DNA from: Basidiobolus ranarum
Taxonomy: Eukaryota; Basidiobolomycota; Basidiobolomycetes; Basidiobolales
DNA length: 46,530 nucleotides
NCBI GenBank assembly: GCA_040143965.1
Contig: JASJQH010006898.1
Coordinates: 1-46,530, forward strand
Direction: 5' to 3'
Under the pieces are notes generated by a model that saw only the letters and a list, made by a program, of their open reading frames with translations, had not been told where the DNA came from and did no database searches. Positions 1 to 11,025 of this stretch are shown here, piece by piece. Within the stretch, counting starts at the first letter, position 1; each line of letters opens with the position of its first letter. Position numbers and translations under genes: made by a program.

Positions 1-43
1 TTTCAATGGTGAGTTGCTTATGGTTAGGGTGTAGCAATATTCA

Positions 44-64
44 ATATATATATATATATATATA
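44..64. repeat. (AT)n microsatellite
   Basis: About ten uninterrupted AT dinucleotides are read directly. It is a simple repeat with no sign of further function. Confidence 0.9.
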
Positions 65-974
65 GAATAGCAGAAAAAGAACATATTGGGGTTAGGGTAA
101 ATAATACTGTATTACCTAGAGTTATTCCTAAACTTCGCACTTAGATTTCGCGCACCACTGCTTTACTTAGGGCTAGTTACTGCTTCACTCAAGAGCAATC
201 AAATAAATGTCTATCTGAACGGTTGAGTTGCCAACTCTAGCCATCCCTATAAAGCGTTTTCCTTTGTATCCCCAAGCGACGATTCTGTACCTATCATTTT
301 TGCACATGATCCCCGAAGCACATATGGATGGTCCAAGAATATGGAAAGCCTTTCTATACCCCTAATCTCGGTATCTGTCCCGCCCCTACACCAACAAGCA
401 ATGATATTGTATGTACTGAATCCTGAGTTTGCTCTCGTTGACTCTGATCAGAGTTGTAACAACGAATATAGCGACAAATGAGTTGGTTCTACTCCATCAC
501 GTTGTATTAGTACCAAGTTGAGTAAATTACCAATGGCCTTGTGCATGAATGTAGGGTTCTTGATTTAACAAGTAAATGGAGACTATTAGGGAAGGTTAGT
601 GGTCAACTTCGGGACTCTGATTCGTGCACCCTGGCAGTAGTAATCCTATACATATATAGTAATCTTATATATATAATAATGGATAAGGCAAAGCTCGGAT
701 ATACTTGGGGTTGAGTTGAAGCTTGCAAAAATTTCTTCCCAAATGTAGTAAATCGAGTATTCAACACTTTATTCAATCGAGTGTTTGTCGGCATTCTAGT
801 ACTCGCTATACATAGCAAATATTTTTATTGTCTAAGTAATTTATTTCAACGCTCGAGAAGAGTTCTTAAGGGAACCTTATCACCGATAAGAGTTGATCCT
901 ACACTCATGATTTGTTATGTAAAGAAGGATAAATTCTCTACAACCAATTAGATACATATTGTTTACCTAATAAG

Positions 975-984
975 CTATATAAAA
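975..984 (+). promoter_or_regulatory. Possible TATA box of the homeodomain gene
   Basis: TATATAAAAT lies about 160 bases before the ATG at 1142. The spacing suits a fungal TATA element, but AT-rich DNA produces such matches by chance. Confidence 0.3.
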
Positions 985-1141
985 TAGATCAAGATAACCC
1001 TCTATTCAACTTTGAGTTTGTTTCTACTTACATTCAAGTATTCTTCAAGTATTCCATTTATTGTCACCAATTAGTTTCATTGCGTTGCCGCATCTCATCC
1101 ATTAGCTAACGTCTATTAAGCCTTACAGTACTGATACCTTA

Positions 1142-2527
1142 ATGAGTCAGACGAACAATTCTCCACCTCCTTCCGTTCTACCAGTAGAGTCAGAGCTTCC
1201 AGTAGAAAGCTCTAGTTTAAGTAATGATAATGTTGATCAAGAGGAGTTAAATGCTGAAAATCTCAACTGGGTAAACACTAATTACGACGAGTTTGCAAGT
1301 TTTGATCCTGCTTCGATTTCTCGAAAAACACGAAGACGAACCAATAAGCAGGAGCAGTCCATTCTCGAAACCGCCTTCCAAACCAACCAACGCCCAGATA
1401 TAGCTACCCGTGAGAAACTTGCTAAAGAGCTTGGAATGGGTACCAGAGCTATTCAGATATGGTTTCAGAATAAAAGACAGACTTTGAAGAAAAAGAAAGC
1501 TGAGCCGTTGATTGTGCCTGTTCACTCAGACCAAGAGGAAGATAGTGACGAAAAGGGTCCTGGATTTACAGTGTTAAAAATTTCTGATTGTCGAGTAGTT
1601 AAGCGCCCACAGATATCATGGCCAGAAAATGCTAAAACATCACCTCCATTGAAAGCTGATGTTGAGATTCCCGTGTACCACCGAAAGAAAAGCTGTGGGT
1701 ATCCAAGTCGCGAAGTAGATCTTCAAGAGCATAAACGTAGAAAATCTTTTTCACGCAATATTCCACAACTAAATACAAGTCAACAGTTACTTGTCTCAGA
1801 ATCCACCGCATATGAAAGCGAAGGTGTCCGAGGTTCTATTGAACGACGACGCCTTAGTGACCTCTCTGATTACTCCAATCCACTGCCTCTTACCCCAGAG
1901 ACTCCAAGCACTACTTTCATTGATAAACCCATTCCTTCTTTATCTAAAGGAGCATTTCTACTTTCACCGTCATTTTCCGCAACCTGTGCAACAAATGCAT
2001 TGACAACGATAGAACCTTTGAACTCAACCAACTCACAATCTACCAAAGGAGTATCTTCTGGTTGGAGCCCTGTTCGTTCTCAAGCATACACTCCTCTATC
2101 TCCATTTTCTCATTCACCTCAATCGTTTCAGCTTCCACCAATTACGCCTATTCAAGGGCCTGGAATCTCACCTTTAGCTTATCAACATAACTCGCACACA
2201 AATCCCTCCAGCATGGATCCATTGATATTGCCTCCACCTTTAATTCCAGAGGAAAGTACCCATCATGGAGTATCTGATGGGCATTCACGACACCAACCAT
2301 TACCATCTCTTAGGACTTTGCCAGAGAACCATGACCTTTCTCTGTCACCTTTGGTTCTTAGAGACCCTGCCTCCCCGATGATTCATTTTCCAGGATCCTC
2401 AAGCAAAATGATGACTAACCAAGGCCAGACATCCCCTTTTTTTCTGTCTGACCCAATGGCACCCTTGAGTTTGAAGTTTTCCTCCATCGATGAAGCACAG
2501 AAGGAGAAAATCCGACCACGTGTTTAA
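1142..2527 (+). CDS. Homeodomain transcription factor (Yox1/Yhp1-like)
   Basis: Single-exon gene of 461 residues. A complete homeodomain spans about residues 61-118, starting with an Arg-rich arm (RKTRRR) and ending in recognition helix 3 with WFQNKRQTLKK, including Gln at homeodomain position 50 and the invariant Trp, Phe, Asn and Arg. The rest is Ser/Pro/Thr-rich and probably disordered, typical of fungal regulators. Fungal homeodomain proteins with this N-terminal layout include Yox1/Yhp1, which repress cell-cycle genes; the assignment to that branch is inference because only the DNA-binding domain is conserved. It should be nuclear. The ATG is the first in frame after a TATA-like element. 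It lacks introns, unlike most neighbours, and converges on PEX22. Confidence 0.9.
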   Translation: MSQTNNSPPPSVLPVESELPVESSSLSNDNVDQEELNAENLNWVNTNYDEFASFDPASISRKTRRRTNKQEQSILETAFQTNQRPDIATREKLAKELGMGTRAIQIWFQNKRQTLKKKKAEPLIVPVHSDQEEDSDEKGPGFTVLKISDCRVVKRPQISWPENAKTSPPLKADVEIPVYHRKKSCGYPSREVDLQEHKRRKSFSRNIPQLNTSQQLLVSESTAYESEGVRGSIERRRLSDLSDYSNPLPLTPETPSTTFIDKPIPSLSKGAFLLSPSFSATCATNALTTIEPLNSTNSQSTKGVSSGWSPVRSQAYTPLSPFSHSPQSFQLPPITPIQGPGISPLAYQHNSHTNPSSMDPLILPPPLIPEESTHHGVSDGHSRHQPLPSLRTLPENHDLSLSPLVLRDPASPMIHFPGSSSKMMTNQGQTSPFFLSDPMAPLSLKFSSIDEAQKEKIRPRV

Positions 2528-2864
2528 GTGAATCGATACCATACTCTTAGAGATTCTCTTCGTATATACGCGTGTTTTGATTCATTTGTTTTATATTTCA
2601 TGAGCACAATTCATTTTCTATGTAACATAAATTTACCCACTTACTATTGGACCAACTTATTGATATTGAACTGGGTCTTTGTGATATTCAGAAGTAACCA
2701 CAGAAGTAACCATTTGACATCTGGCAAAAGAGGAAATAATGAGCCACTGCCACTGTATGCAGTGTAATCATCAGATTAGGTGGTGTGAGGAATTGTGGAA
2801 TGATCTCTCAACGCCAAGATTCAAGAAAGAAAACGAACCAAATTTAATGATTTCTTTAATGATT
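2528..2864. other. 3' region between convergent genes
   Basis: AT-rich 337-base stretch between the stop codons of the homeodomain gene and PEX22. It probably contains both 3' UTRs. A short tandem duplication (AGAAGTAACCAC/AGAAGTAACCAT) lies near 2691-2714. No gene is supported. Confidence 0.5.
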
Positions 2865-3883
2865 TCAATTGTACATGGGGAATGAGTTTGGATAACATGT
2901 TTGATTTGGGATGTTTGGGTTCATACTACTTTTAACCAGATCATCGCATATTTCTAAATGTTCTAAGTTGGAGGCTACCACTTCTGACCAAACTGCCTTG
3001 GTTGCTACTTGTCCAACCGTTGGATATGATTTGGGAGGTGGATACCAAGTGGTGATTGACTTTGGTGGTTCATTCTTTTCATTGAATGCGGAATGGAATG
3101 GTTCAGAGGTAGGGTGAGATTGTACTTTACAATGCTGTGGTCTATCTTGACTTGTTCGTCTTACCCATATAAATCTTTTCACAAATGGGGTTAGATTTCG
3201 AATGATTTTCACGTCGTTATCAACATGTACGTATGAGTTCAGATTCCTAGCTATATATTCTTTTCCTTCTGGACTTTGACAAAATACAAGACGACTTCGT
3301 TCGATAGAGTCATTCTCCCCAGGTTTAGAGGGTTGAAATAATCCTGCTGAAGTAAATAAGTGAATTATTTGGAGACGTTCTTCCGGACTTGATACCTGCA
3401 TCAAAAGATACATGTCATATAGCTTGGCAAAAGAACGCACCATTGGTACTGTTCCTTCCAAAAAAGCGTAATTTGGAGTGGTTGGGTCTGGAAAAGGATT
3501 CCACACAATAACCTGTAATAAAAAGATAGTTGAAGTTAGAAAAGAAAAGAGTTGAAAGTGATTTTTTAAAATACTTACATTCTTTAAGGATAGAGTCATA
3601 ATGGGTTTGTTTTTGGATATAGGGTCAAGTAATTTGGTCAGAGAACTTCTACGTCGTTGAACCTGTGAAGTACAATGAAATATGAGTAACCTAGTTAAAG
3701 GACTATAAAAACTTCTAGAATACCTACCTCATGAACTAAACTAACGATTTCTTGGTCCTCTGGTAGTAATTCTTCTTTGTGACTGCATGTACTAGTATAC
3801 CACCAATATATACCTGAAGCTACGACAACAATGCCTGAAGCTAATGAAGAAAGTAGAGCGGTTCTCGGCGATACGCGTCCCAT
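2865..3883 (-). CDS. PEX22: Peroxisome assembly protein 22 (Pex22)
   Basis: Three exons (3883-3728, 3662-3579, 3512-2865) join in phase to a 295-residue protein. Pex22 anchors the ubiquitin-conjugating enzyme Pex4 on the cytosolic face of the peroxisome, supporting Pex5 receptor recycling. What is seen: an N-terminal membrane segment at about residues 9-29 (rich in A, S, V, I, ending YWWY), a short Ser/Arg linker, then the Pex22 core beginning MTLSLKNVIVWNPFPDP, with AGLFQPS, a Cys-Gln-x-x-x-Gly-Lys stretch (CQSPEGKEYI), a His-Val-Asp element, and PFVKRFIWV. This order matches fungal and plant Pex22. Donors are GTAGGT and GTAAGT; acceptors are CACAG and TACAG. After the core comes a Pro/Ser/Asn-rich tail of about 85 residues that I do not recognise. 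Divergent from nothing close; 818 bases separate its ATG from the BRL1 stop. Confidence 0.85.
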
Positions 3884-4702
3884 AATATTAAGTACTTTGG
3901 AAAGAGATTTGATAGTATTAGGTTGATACTAAAGAAACAATAAGAAAGGAAAGAAGGTGTATGGCAAATATGGCAAGTGTATACAAAAGGGTCTCAAAAA
4001 CAAGCAATTATAGCACAGGCTAGAGTGAATACCACCGAGAAAGCGGAGAAAGTCAGAGATAAATAGAGAAAAATGCAAAGCCAATGAACGAAACTGTTAC
4101 TGTTTCATTAAATCATCTTCACATGTGTTAATAGAAAGTTGACACAACGACTGGTGACTTGGAAATTTAGATGTTTGGTAATCAATCATATTTTCCCATT
4201 AAGTTAAACTATTCTAATTTGGTTCATTTTCGAGAAAAAAAGGTCACAAGAGCACCTCTCCTGCTGATTATCTGAAGTCCCACATTATGTTGGAACCCAT
4301 GACCGGTTATAACCGAAATTACTACGAATGATGGACCCTGAGCCGTTTATCCATATCGGTGTTTGAAATTACGTAAATTGACCTCATCAATTATATAAAT
4401 TACATTCATAAATCATTCCCGAGAATATTTATTTCTACGTAAATTAAGATTAACATATATATATATAGATTATTAATACGAGCAAGTGAAATGTAGTGCA
4501 AGTAATTGTCTGGAGTTGTAACTAATGCTTTAATAAACTGAGAGTGATAAAGAATCAAAAGGGGATGTTTTGATAATACAGGTTTTGAATGAAGTGAGAA
4601 GAAGCCAAGACAGAGAGATTCAATCTTGGATTAAGTCATTTGGTAAGTATACAAAGGTGTGTATGGGAATTAACTAAAGATTGAACATGAGAACCGTGAA
4701 GA
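3884..4702. other. Intergenic region (PEX22 promoter / BRL1 3' side)
   Basis: No supported gene. The part next to 3884 should hold the PEX22 promoter, and the part next to 4702 the BRL1 3' UTR. The open frame at 4636-4860 on the minus strand is in a different frame from the BRL1 terminal exon and is not a gene. Confidence 0.5.
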
Positions 4703-6108
4703 TCAACGTGACTTAAGGTAACGAGAGTTTGTACGGCGTGGAGTATTTCGTGGTCTAGTGGGTTGATGAACGGGCTCGTTCTGTAGATAATATTGATAAT
4801 CGTGACGGGTTCGGGAACGCAAGAATCCAAACGCAAAGTTGGATAGAAATAAAGAACCAAAGATCAACAAGGTAAAGAATACCTATTTACATAGACTCAT
4901 TAATATTGATACAACCTATAATATAGAAATCCAATGTTTACCATCGTTTTGTAAGATATTGGCTCGACAAAATTGTTCAAAATCTCGGCAAATGTCTCAG
5001 CAGATACTTTAGCTCTATATTTAAAGGTCAATTAAGATACATACTTCATATGGTTGTGATCTCAATAAAAACTTTACCTTCCAATGACTGTGGGATCTCG
5101 TCTCATGCAAGTTTCCCAAGTGTTGCATAAATCCTTCAGTCCAGGCAAACGGCTTTCAGCGGGAGCGCACTGATTAGCGATGTAGTCATGAGAGCATTTT
5201 CCTATTTCTTCAAGAATGGCTATCATGGAAATTAATACGCGTTTTGGATTTTTCAATACAAGTTGAAAAGTGTGTACCCATTGAGTATTCTTCCACTTTT
5301 ATATCGATATCTCTTTGTACGGTGTATATAAACTGCAAAATAATGTATAGAATGACTGCAATCAGAAATAGATTGAAGAACAATTGAAGCCACCTGTGAT
5401 AGAAGAGTTTTAACATAAGAAAGCAAAATATATATTATCGAAGCATAGCCCATACCCTGAGATTATATAAGGCATATCAGCATTATAAGCGACTCCATCC
5501 AACAGTGAATTACCGGACAGTAACTACAATTACGTTGCAGATTAATAAAACGATCTTCCTAAAATCCTTGAACGAGCTAATACAAACCTCATGTTCTCCT
5601 TCACTCTCACTTAAATCTGAGGCAGAAACACTTCTCCGGTATTTATTGTCCTCTGCTTTCCGCTTTCTCAAGGATCGCTTCGTTAATTGGACTGCGCGTG
5701 TTTTAACATCCACTTCATCCGTAGGTGACGCATAACTCTCACTATCGTGCTCTTCAGATACAGATTTTGATAAACCAATAGGTTCAGTTCTATTCGGTGT
5801 AGTTGGGGTACCGGAATTAAATACAAAGTTCATGTTGGAAAGAGGTTGTCTCACAGGTGTGGAAAATAAGCCTCCATTCTGTGAAGCTACAGTGGGAAAA
5901 CATAAAACTTGGTTATTTTTGGTGAAAGAATGGTAGATTAGGAATATACTGATTGATATGTATGAGCAAGAAAAAAATTCTAAGAAATGGTAATACATTG
6001 ATCTTTAGTCGGCTTCTTACTAGGCGAAAAGACATCGTCCGTCAGAGGTTTTGGAGATTGGTATTCGAATTCCATAGGAGATTCATTAGTCCTTACAGCG
6101 AAACTCAT
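4703..6108 (-). CDS. BRL1: Brl1/Brr6 nuclear envelope protein
   Basis: Seven exons (6108-5997, 5886-5588, 5523-5456, 5393-5278, 5219-5078, 5014-4942, 4882-4703) give a 329-residue protein with all phases consistent. Brl1 and Brr6 are paired membrane proteins of the nuclear envelope and ER that help nuclear pore complex assembly and lipid homeostasis. What is seen: a hydrophilic Ser/Thr/Pro-rich N-terminal third, then YIISGWLQLFFN leading into a membrane segment, the family block RDIDIKVEEYS, a lumenal region with four conserved Cys (in KCSHDY, NQCAP, DLCNTW, ETCMRRDP), then RAKVSAETFAEILN and FVEPISYKT, a second membrane segment around TLLIFGSLFLSN, and a basic tail. One copy only is in the window, so I cannot say whether it corresponds to Brl1 or Brr6, or is the single ancestral type as in fission yeast. 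Confidence 0.9.
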
Positions 6109-6682
6109 ACTACACTATCAAAATCAATATGGATTCGGAGTACTTTTGAGCAAAAACAAGGTGTATGAGGTTTTTAGAAACACTAAGTAAATACCCAACT
6201 AGGACGTAAAAAGAAAAAGGAAACTACGATCACTGTAAATAAACTTAACCCAAGTTTTTGTTTTTAGAGAGACTGAAATGATAACATTAAATCTAAAGCT
6301 TAAACCAATCAAAAACTTTGTTTGAATATATATTGAAGTAAATAACATGTTGATGATACTTGGTTAGAGCTTGTAATAAAGGACGATTTCAAATCAATAG
6401 AACATTTTATTGTCATCTACGTTAATTTCTGCAACTGGTTCTTTACCATCTTTACATATAGCAGAGAAACTTTCATTTTGATTGGTTAGTGATTAGCAAC
6501 TGTCCAACTTGAAGCTACAGGTTACTTAATATACAAATTAGCTTCACCAGCTTGAATAAAATACACTAATGATTAACCAGAGTATGTCACTATTCTTTAC
6601 CAAATAGAGTCACATCTGATTCTATGATTATGTTTCGTACTTCATACAGAAATTGAATCAACAGCGAGATATAAATGTTTAT
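6109..6682. other. Intergenic region (BRL1 promoter)
   Basis: 574 bases of AT-rich DNA between the BRL1 start and the stop of the upstream small membrane-protein gene, both on the minus strand. No gene or RNA is recognisable. Confidence 0.5.
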
Positions 6683-7347
6683 TTAGTTGGATAGATTGAT
6701 TACTCCAAGGAAGCCAGCAGCTAATAATTATAAACCAGTTTAGAATATCATGAACTCAGAAGACATTTAATATAAAAACTTACAAACTAAAATGATAGTC
6801 ATCAAAGGCTTCATTGGTCCTGCTAGCGATGGAAGACCTGCTCGTTGAATGACTTTTTGACGATATCTCCATGAGGCACCAGCTACGCTGAATAGAGCTG
6901 CTGACCCAAGAAAACGGCTAGAAAACTTTGACTGTTCCATGATTAATTCTCCAGTTTTCTCGTCAAAACCAACTGGTACTTCTTCGTCTCCACTTAAACC
7001 AGCAAACCCACGTCTTAGCGAATGACCCTTTAAATAGTTTAGTATATAAATCCATGCTGGACATACAAAGTGTGAATGTGTTTTACAATAGATACACCGG
7101 TAGGACTTGCCGCCATTTTGCTAAAGAAACCTACTGAAAAAATATAATAAACATTCAGTTAGTTGACTGAATGAGAATAAAACCATGAACTTCGCCTATT
7201 ACCAGGTTGTTCTGGAACAGGTGAGTCCGACAGAGCATTCGTAGGTGAGTATGCTTGAGTAACATGAGGACGAGTTTGCTGATAAACCGTTCCAGTAGCA
7301 CTATGAGCGGTAGTAGGGCGAGAGTTGGCTGTTGAATCGTGGTTCAT
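6683..7347 (-). CDS. Small two-pass membrane protein, unassigned
   Basis: Four exons (7347-7203, 7130-7087, 7027-6784, 6720-6683) join in phase to 156 residues. I do not recognise the family. The first 50 residues are hydrophilic and rich in Ser, Thr, Pro and His. A central stretch has HSLRRGFAGLSGDEEVPVGF, reminiscent of a mitochondrial presequence followed by a soluble segment. Two hydrophobic segments follow, FLGSAALFSVAGASW and LMTIILVSAGFLGVI, linked by a basic loop containing RYRQKVIQRAGLPSLAGP. The protein ends four residues after the second segment. The third exon uses an AAG acceptor (TTTAAAG) with a CTAAAC branch site just before it. A small mitochondrial or ER membrane protein is likely; the specific function is unknown. 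Confidence 0.65.
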
Positions 7348-7746
7348 AACAATTACTTAACAGGTACAAATATTTAATACTGTTGATATAAAACTAAAGA
7401 GCTAAGATAAATTATTTCTCCAAGAATAAATTTGCTTCCGGAACCATACGTTACCAAAACTCATTTAGCAATTAGTATATGAAGCTACATAAATTACGAT
7501 AGCTAAACCATGGATTTATTATCATCTAACTTAACAAAGTAACTTTGAAGTTAACGTTTCTAACATGTATATTATATTATAGTATATGCCAATATCAAGC
7601 GACGTAATTCCGACAGTTATCGATGATAGACGTGAAGGGCACAAACACCAACTCGGCCAATATTCGATCTTTATCGAGAAGTTTCTCTACCATACCTAAG
7701 ATATGAAGTCAACAGCTAATTCAAGGTTATATGCTACATGGTTGAT
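7348..7746. other. Intergenic region
   Basis: About 400 bases between the ORC3 stop and the start of the small membrane-protein gene. It should contain that gene's promoter. Nothing else is recognised. Confidence 0.5.
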
Positions 7747-10643
7747 TTAATTCTTTTTGGTTCGTGGGAACGATATTTTGACAAAAGATCCAGGTTGCTC
7801 TTCGATGGGTTGAACAAGTCCAAGAAATTGAAACTCGCAGAATGATTGATTGAATCGCGCTCTGGATATGTGGTTAGTTAGACTACTACAGAGATATCTA
7901 TGTAAGAGTGATGTACCTTAGCTCTGGCTCACCGTAAGTGGTTTGTTGATTTGCAATTCCTTGGAAGGCAAAGTACCAGTCATCTAAAAAGATGGACTCT
8001 GAGCTTTCGGAATATATCTTATAAAGTATACATGTATCATGCTGTGTAGGGCTGAATTCATCATTACAGCAATTGCAGTTAATATAGGAACTAGGATGTT
8101 CCATTCCACTTTTCAAGAATTTCAGATAATCGGGATTGAGATTCTGGTGCAGCCATTTAACAGGATGTGAGATACAACGCAAAAGTCGAGATGAAAGAAA
8201 ACCCACTAACCCATTCTAGAACTTCTCTGTTGGAGAAGTAAAACAACTCATATAAAGGCATATGTTCATAGCATATGAAGCTTTCCCTTTGCAATGGTGT
8301 TAGAGTTGTTATTAGTAGCCAGTAAAAGCAACTACATACCTGAGCAATCGTGCACAAAAATCGTGCACTCTATGAATCACGGATTCCTCACCATTTTCTT
8401 GCTGCCCATCTTCATTCTCCATCAAATCCTTTTGTGAACTCTCGTTTAACTTGGTTAGTTCTTCTAAATCATTTTTAAAGATATCGGAAACTTGAGGTGT
8501 TGTGCTAAGAAATTCTTGAAACTGCTTCAAGAATGTGCAGAGTGCCTCGTTCTTCATAGCGCTAGAAAAGGTTTCTTAAATTAGATAATCATAATGCAGG
8601 AACTATAGAATCATTCTTACTTCAGTAAGGTGAGAAGCAATTTTATATGTCGAGCGTCGGATAGGTTAGAACTTAGGCCCTCTAAGTACAGTAGATATAG
8701 AGGCTTTTTAAAAGTTCTTGCGCTGATGGCATCCTGTAGTAGACTGACACACTTTATTCCGACATAATAGCGGATGTTATGTTCCTCGAATTCTTTGATA
8801 AAATCAGGTATCCGGGAAATCATGTAATCATCATCCTCGAGTAGTCGGATGACTTCTTGGCCATCCTGAATACACTCTAGGTATCTGAAGGAAAGTCAAT
8901 ATTTAATCTGATGGGAGACATTCGAAGCGTATCACATACCTTCGAAAAGAGGGCTGCATGCGGAGTATTTCTAAGTGATCGTCAGATATCATGTGCATGT
9001 CAGGAAAATCGTCTTTGTCAAGGGAAAATATGCAAAGAGGATTGGAGTAGTATTGAGTCATCACCGAATACTAAACCATGTTCTTTAGTCTCGTCTGAAG
9101 TGGAAAAAGCTGACAAAGTTTGATGGTTACCTTGATATGATTACTGAAGCCTCTTATAGATAACTTTTGGTTTGATATTAAATCAATTAGGAGTTTAAAC
9201 GGGCCCAGCCCCAGTTTGAAACCGTTGGGATCGAATATAAAAATCTAATATGTGTTGTCAGTGAATGCATAGGTACGTAGAGGCTATAAACCATTCATAT
9301 CACTCACCTCCTCCAATGCATAGCCCAAGAATTTGGTTGTATTGGGCACAGAAAAATCTTCAATATACAGTGACTTTGCTAGGTCAGAAGTGAGATTGGA
9401 AACCAAGTCTTTTCCGGGGACTGTAGTACATATCAGGACCGAGAGGGGAATTTGACCTAACGAGCTTCTATTGTGGGATAATATTGATTAGCTGATATCA
9501 AAGGCATATTAAATGCAATCTTACGTACTTGAATGCTCCCAGAAACTCCTCAATTCGACAACAATCAGACGGATGAGCGTTAATCAGTACAACTAGATTC
9601 TCGTACCCTAAATATAATGAATGTACTTGAGTCAATGCACTATTCTAAAAGAGTTAGTAATGCTCGAGACCAACCATTGTTCTTCTTCTTAGTTTTGACT
9701 TTTCTTTTGTACCACTCAGTCAAACTTAGGTTGGTTGAAGCGCTGGTTGGGAACTTCTTTAGTAACTCCTAGTAAATACCAGATTGGATCAGAGTCAGTA
9801 GATCTAGAAGGTCTGCTCTTATAAATACATTTTTGTTAGGCGAGGATTCAAACTGGCCAATGATTGTTTTGATTGCTGTTGTCGTGTCAAGTAGATAGCT
9901 AAGATCAATCGTTGCAACAAGGGTTCGATGCTTCTCACGGAGGTTTTTGGCAATATCATTCATTATAAATTCATTGTCTTCTATATACTCTGTACTCGAT
10001 CTTATTTTTTAGTATACAATAGACTAACCGTAAATCAAATACTTTCCAATATTTACCTGTAGTTATAAAGCCAACAGGTAATCTAGGATGATGAATAGTA
10101 AATTAGACAGTGATCAAGGGGGTTTTGGTGCAAGTGAATTCCTACCTGAGTGGTTTGGTATTTGAATTGCTGTTTTGGGTAAACTCGTAAAGTTTCCTAA
10201 CACTGTAGCAATTATATTGCGCATAAGTGTACTAAAAATACGTAAGTATTTCTGAAGGTTTGAGTAAAATGCCGTTTGGTAGAAATACCTCAATCTTATT
10301 TTTGGTCAAAGACCAGGTCTTGAGATAACGCTGATATCTAAACTTGACATTCCCCCAAGCCTCTCGTCCACCCAAAAGTTTACGAAAGCCTTCGAATTCA
10401 AAGTGTGACACTCCATCCTCAATACGACACTCTAAAAACGAAAAGAAAATGAATATCACGGTTTTCACTTTAGGTGTGTAGGTGGTTTAGGTTTACCTTT
10501 CTTCTGTGGAGGATGGATCAAAGTACAGCTCTTTGTAGTATAGCGAACGGGATTATTATTGTCAACATCGTTTGGAAGATTAACTTGAGTAGAATTGAAC
10601 AAACCTCAAAATCAGATTCGAATAGTTCGCGATTTCGTCTCAT
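7747..10643 (-). CDS. ORC3: Origin recognition complex subunit 3
   Basis: Sixteen exons give a 653-residue protein: 10643-10605, 10530-10497, 10431-10289, 10231-10146, 10082-10057, 9980-9829, 9768-9675, 9607-9529, 9467-9308, 9244-9131, 9070-8940, 8884-8621, 8561-8340, 8286-8211, 8143-7917, 7861-7747. All phases close. Orc3 is the AAA+-like subunit that, with Orc1-6, marks replication origins and loads MCM in the nucleus. Landmarks in order: SCTLIHPPQKK; FEFEGFRKLLGG with RYQRYLKTW; LSLTEWYKRK; ENLVVLINAHPSD (Walker B-like strand, degenerate as in Orc3); PLSVLICTTVP; LYIEDFSVPNTTKFL; PFKLLIDLISNQ with SIRGFSNHIKYS; LRMQPSFRRYLE; PLYELFYFSNREVLEWV; and the terminal RFNQSFCEFQFLGLVQP. An in-frame TAG after exon 6 falls inside a 63-nt intron. 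Exon 5 is only 26 nt. Divergent from TRL1, 382 bases apart. Confidence 0.9.
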
Positions 10644-11025
10644 GTTGAGCGAGCCCTAGTGTAAAGGCTTTGTAACAACAAACTGAAGTTTTAAATTCCA
10701 GATATATTGAACTGCCATCAAAATAATCAAATAATAATTGTTTACATAAAATCAGCACATACAAAATCTATGGAAGAACTATCAAGGATCTAAATCAAAC
10801 ACTATTTAATCTTTTGAGTCCTAAACCTCATCCGCAGACGATGAGTAAATCTGACATGCTTTATATATGCCATTAGCAACAGTGCTACGGATGCATTTTG
10901 GCTAGCTAGGATAATGTTTGAGAGTCATTGGCCAATATCGAATTTCCTGACTATTTCATAGAATTCCCATATTCGCATGCCAGATATATAAGCCAAGATG
11001 AATGTGTTACTGCTACCAAATAACC
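10644..11025. promoter_or_regulatory. Shared divergent promoter ORC3 / TRL1
   Basis: 382 bases separate the ORC3 ATG (minus) from the TRL1 ATG (plus), so both promoters must lie here. I see no unmistakable TATA box or cell-cycle element such as ACGCGT. Confidence 0.5.

Larger units (their letters stand above)
1..1141. other. Intergenic region, left edge
   Basis: No coding region is supported here. Open frames are short, without recognisable motifs or splice-linked partners. The stretch holds a short AT dinucleotide run near the left end and AT-rich sequence. The last 170 bases before the homeodomain gene contain a TATA-like element and pyrimidine-rich sequence, so the right part is probably promoter and 5' leader of that gene. 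Confidence 0.6.

Noticed and set aside
18-101. GGTTAGGG-like motifs near the left end, also near 17341-17353 and 30960-30970
   Set aside because: Single or paired short matches only; not a tandem telomeric tract.
603-818. 71-codon open frame, minus strand
   Set aside because: Short, no motif, no splice partner.
9771-9773. Premature stop making ORC3 a pseudogene
   Set aside because: A phase-0 intron removes it and conserved sequence resumes on the other side.
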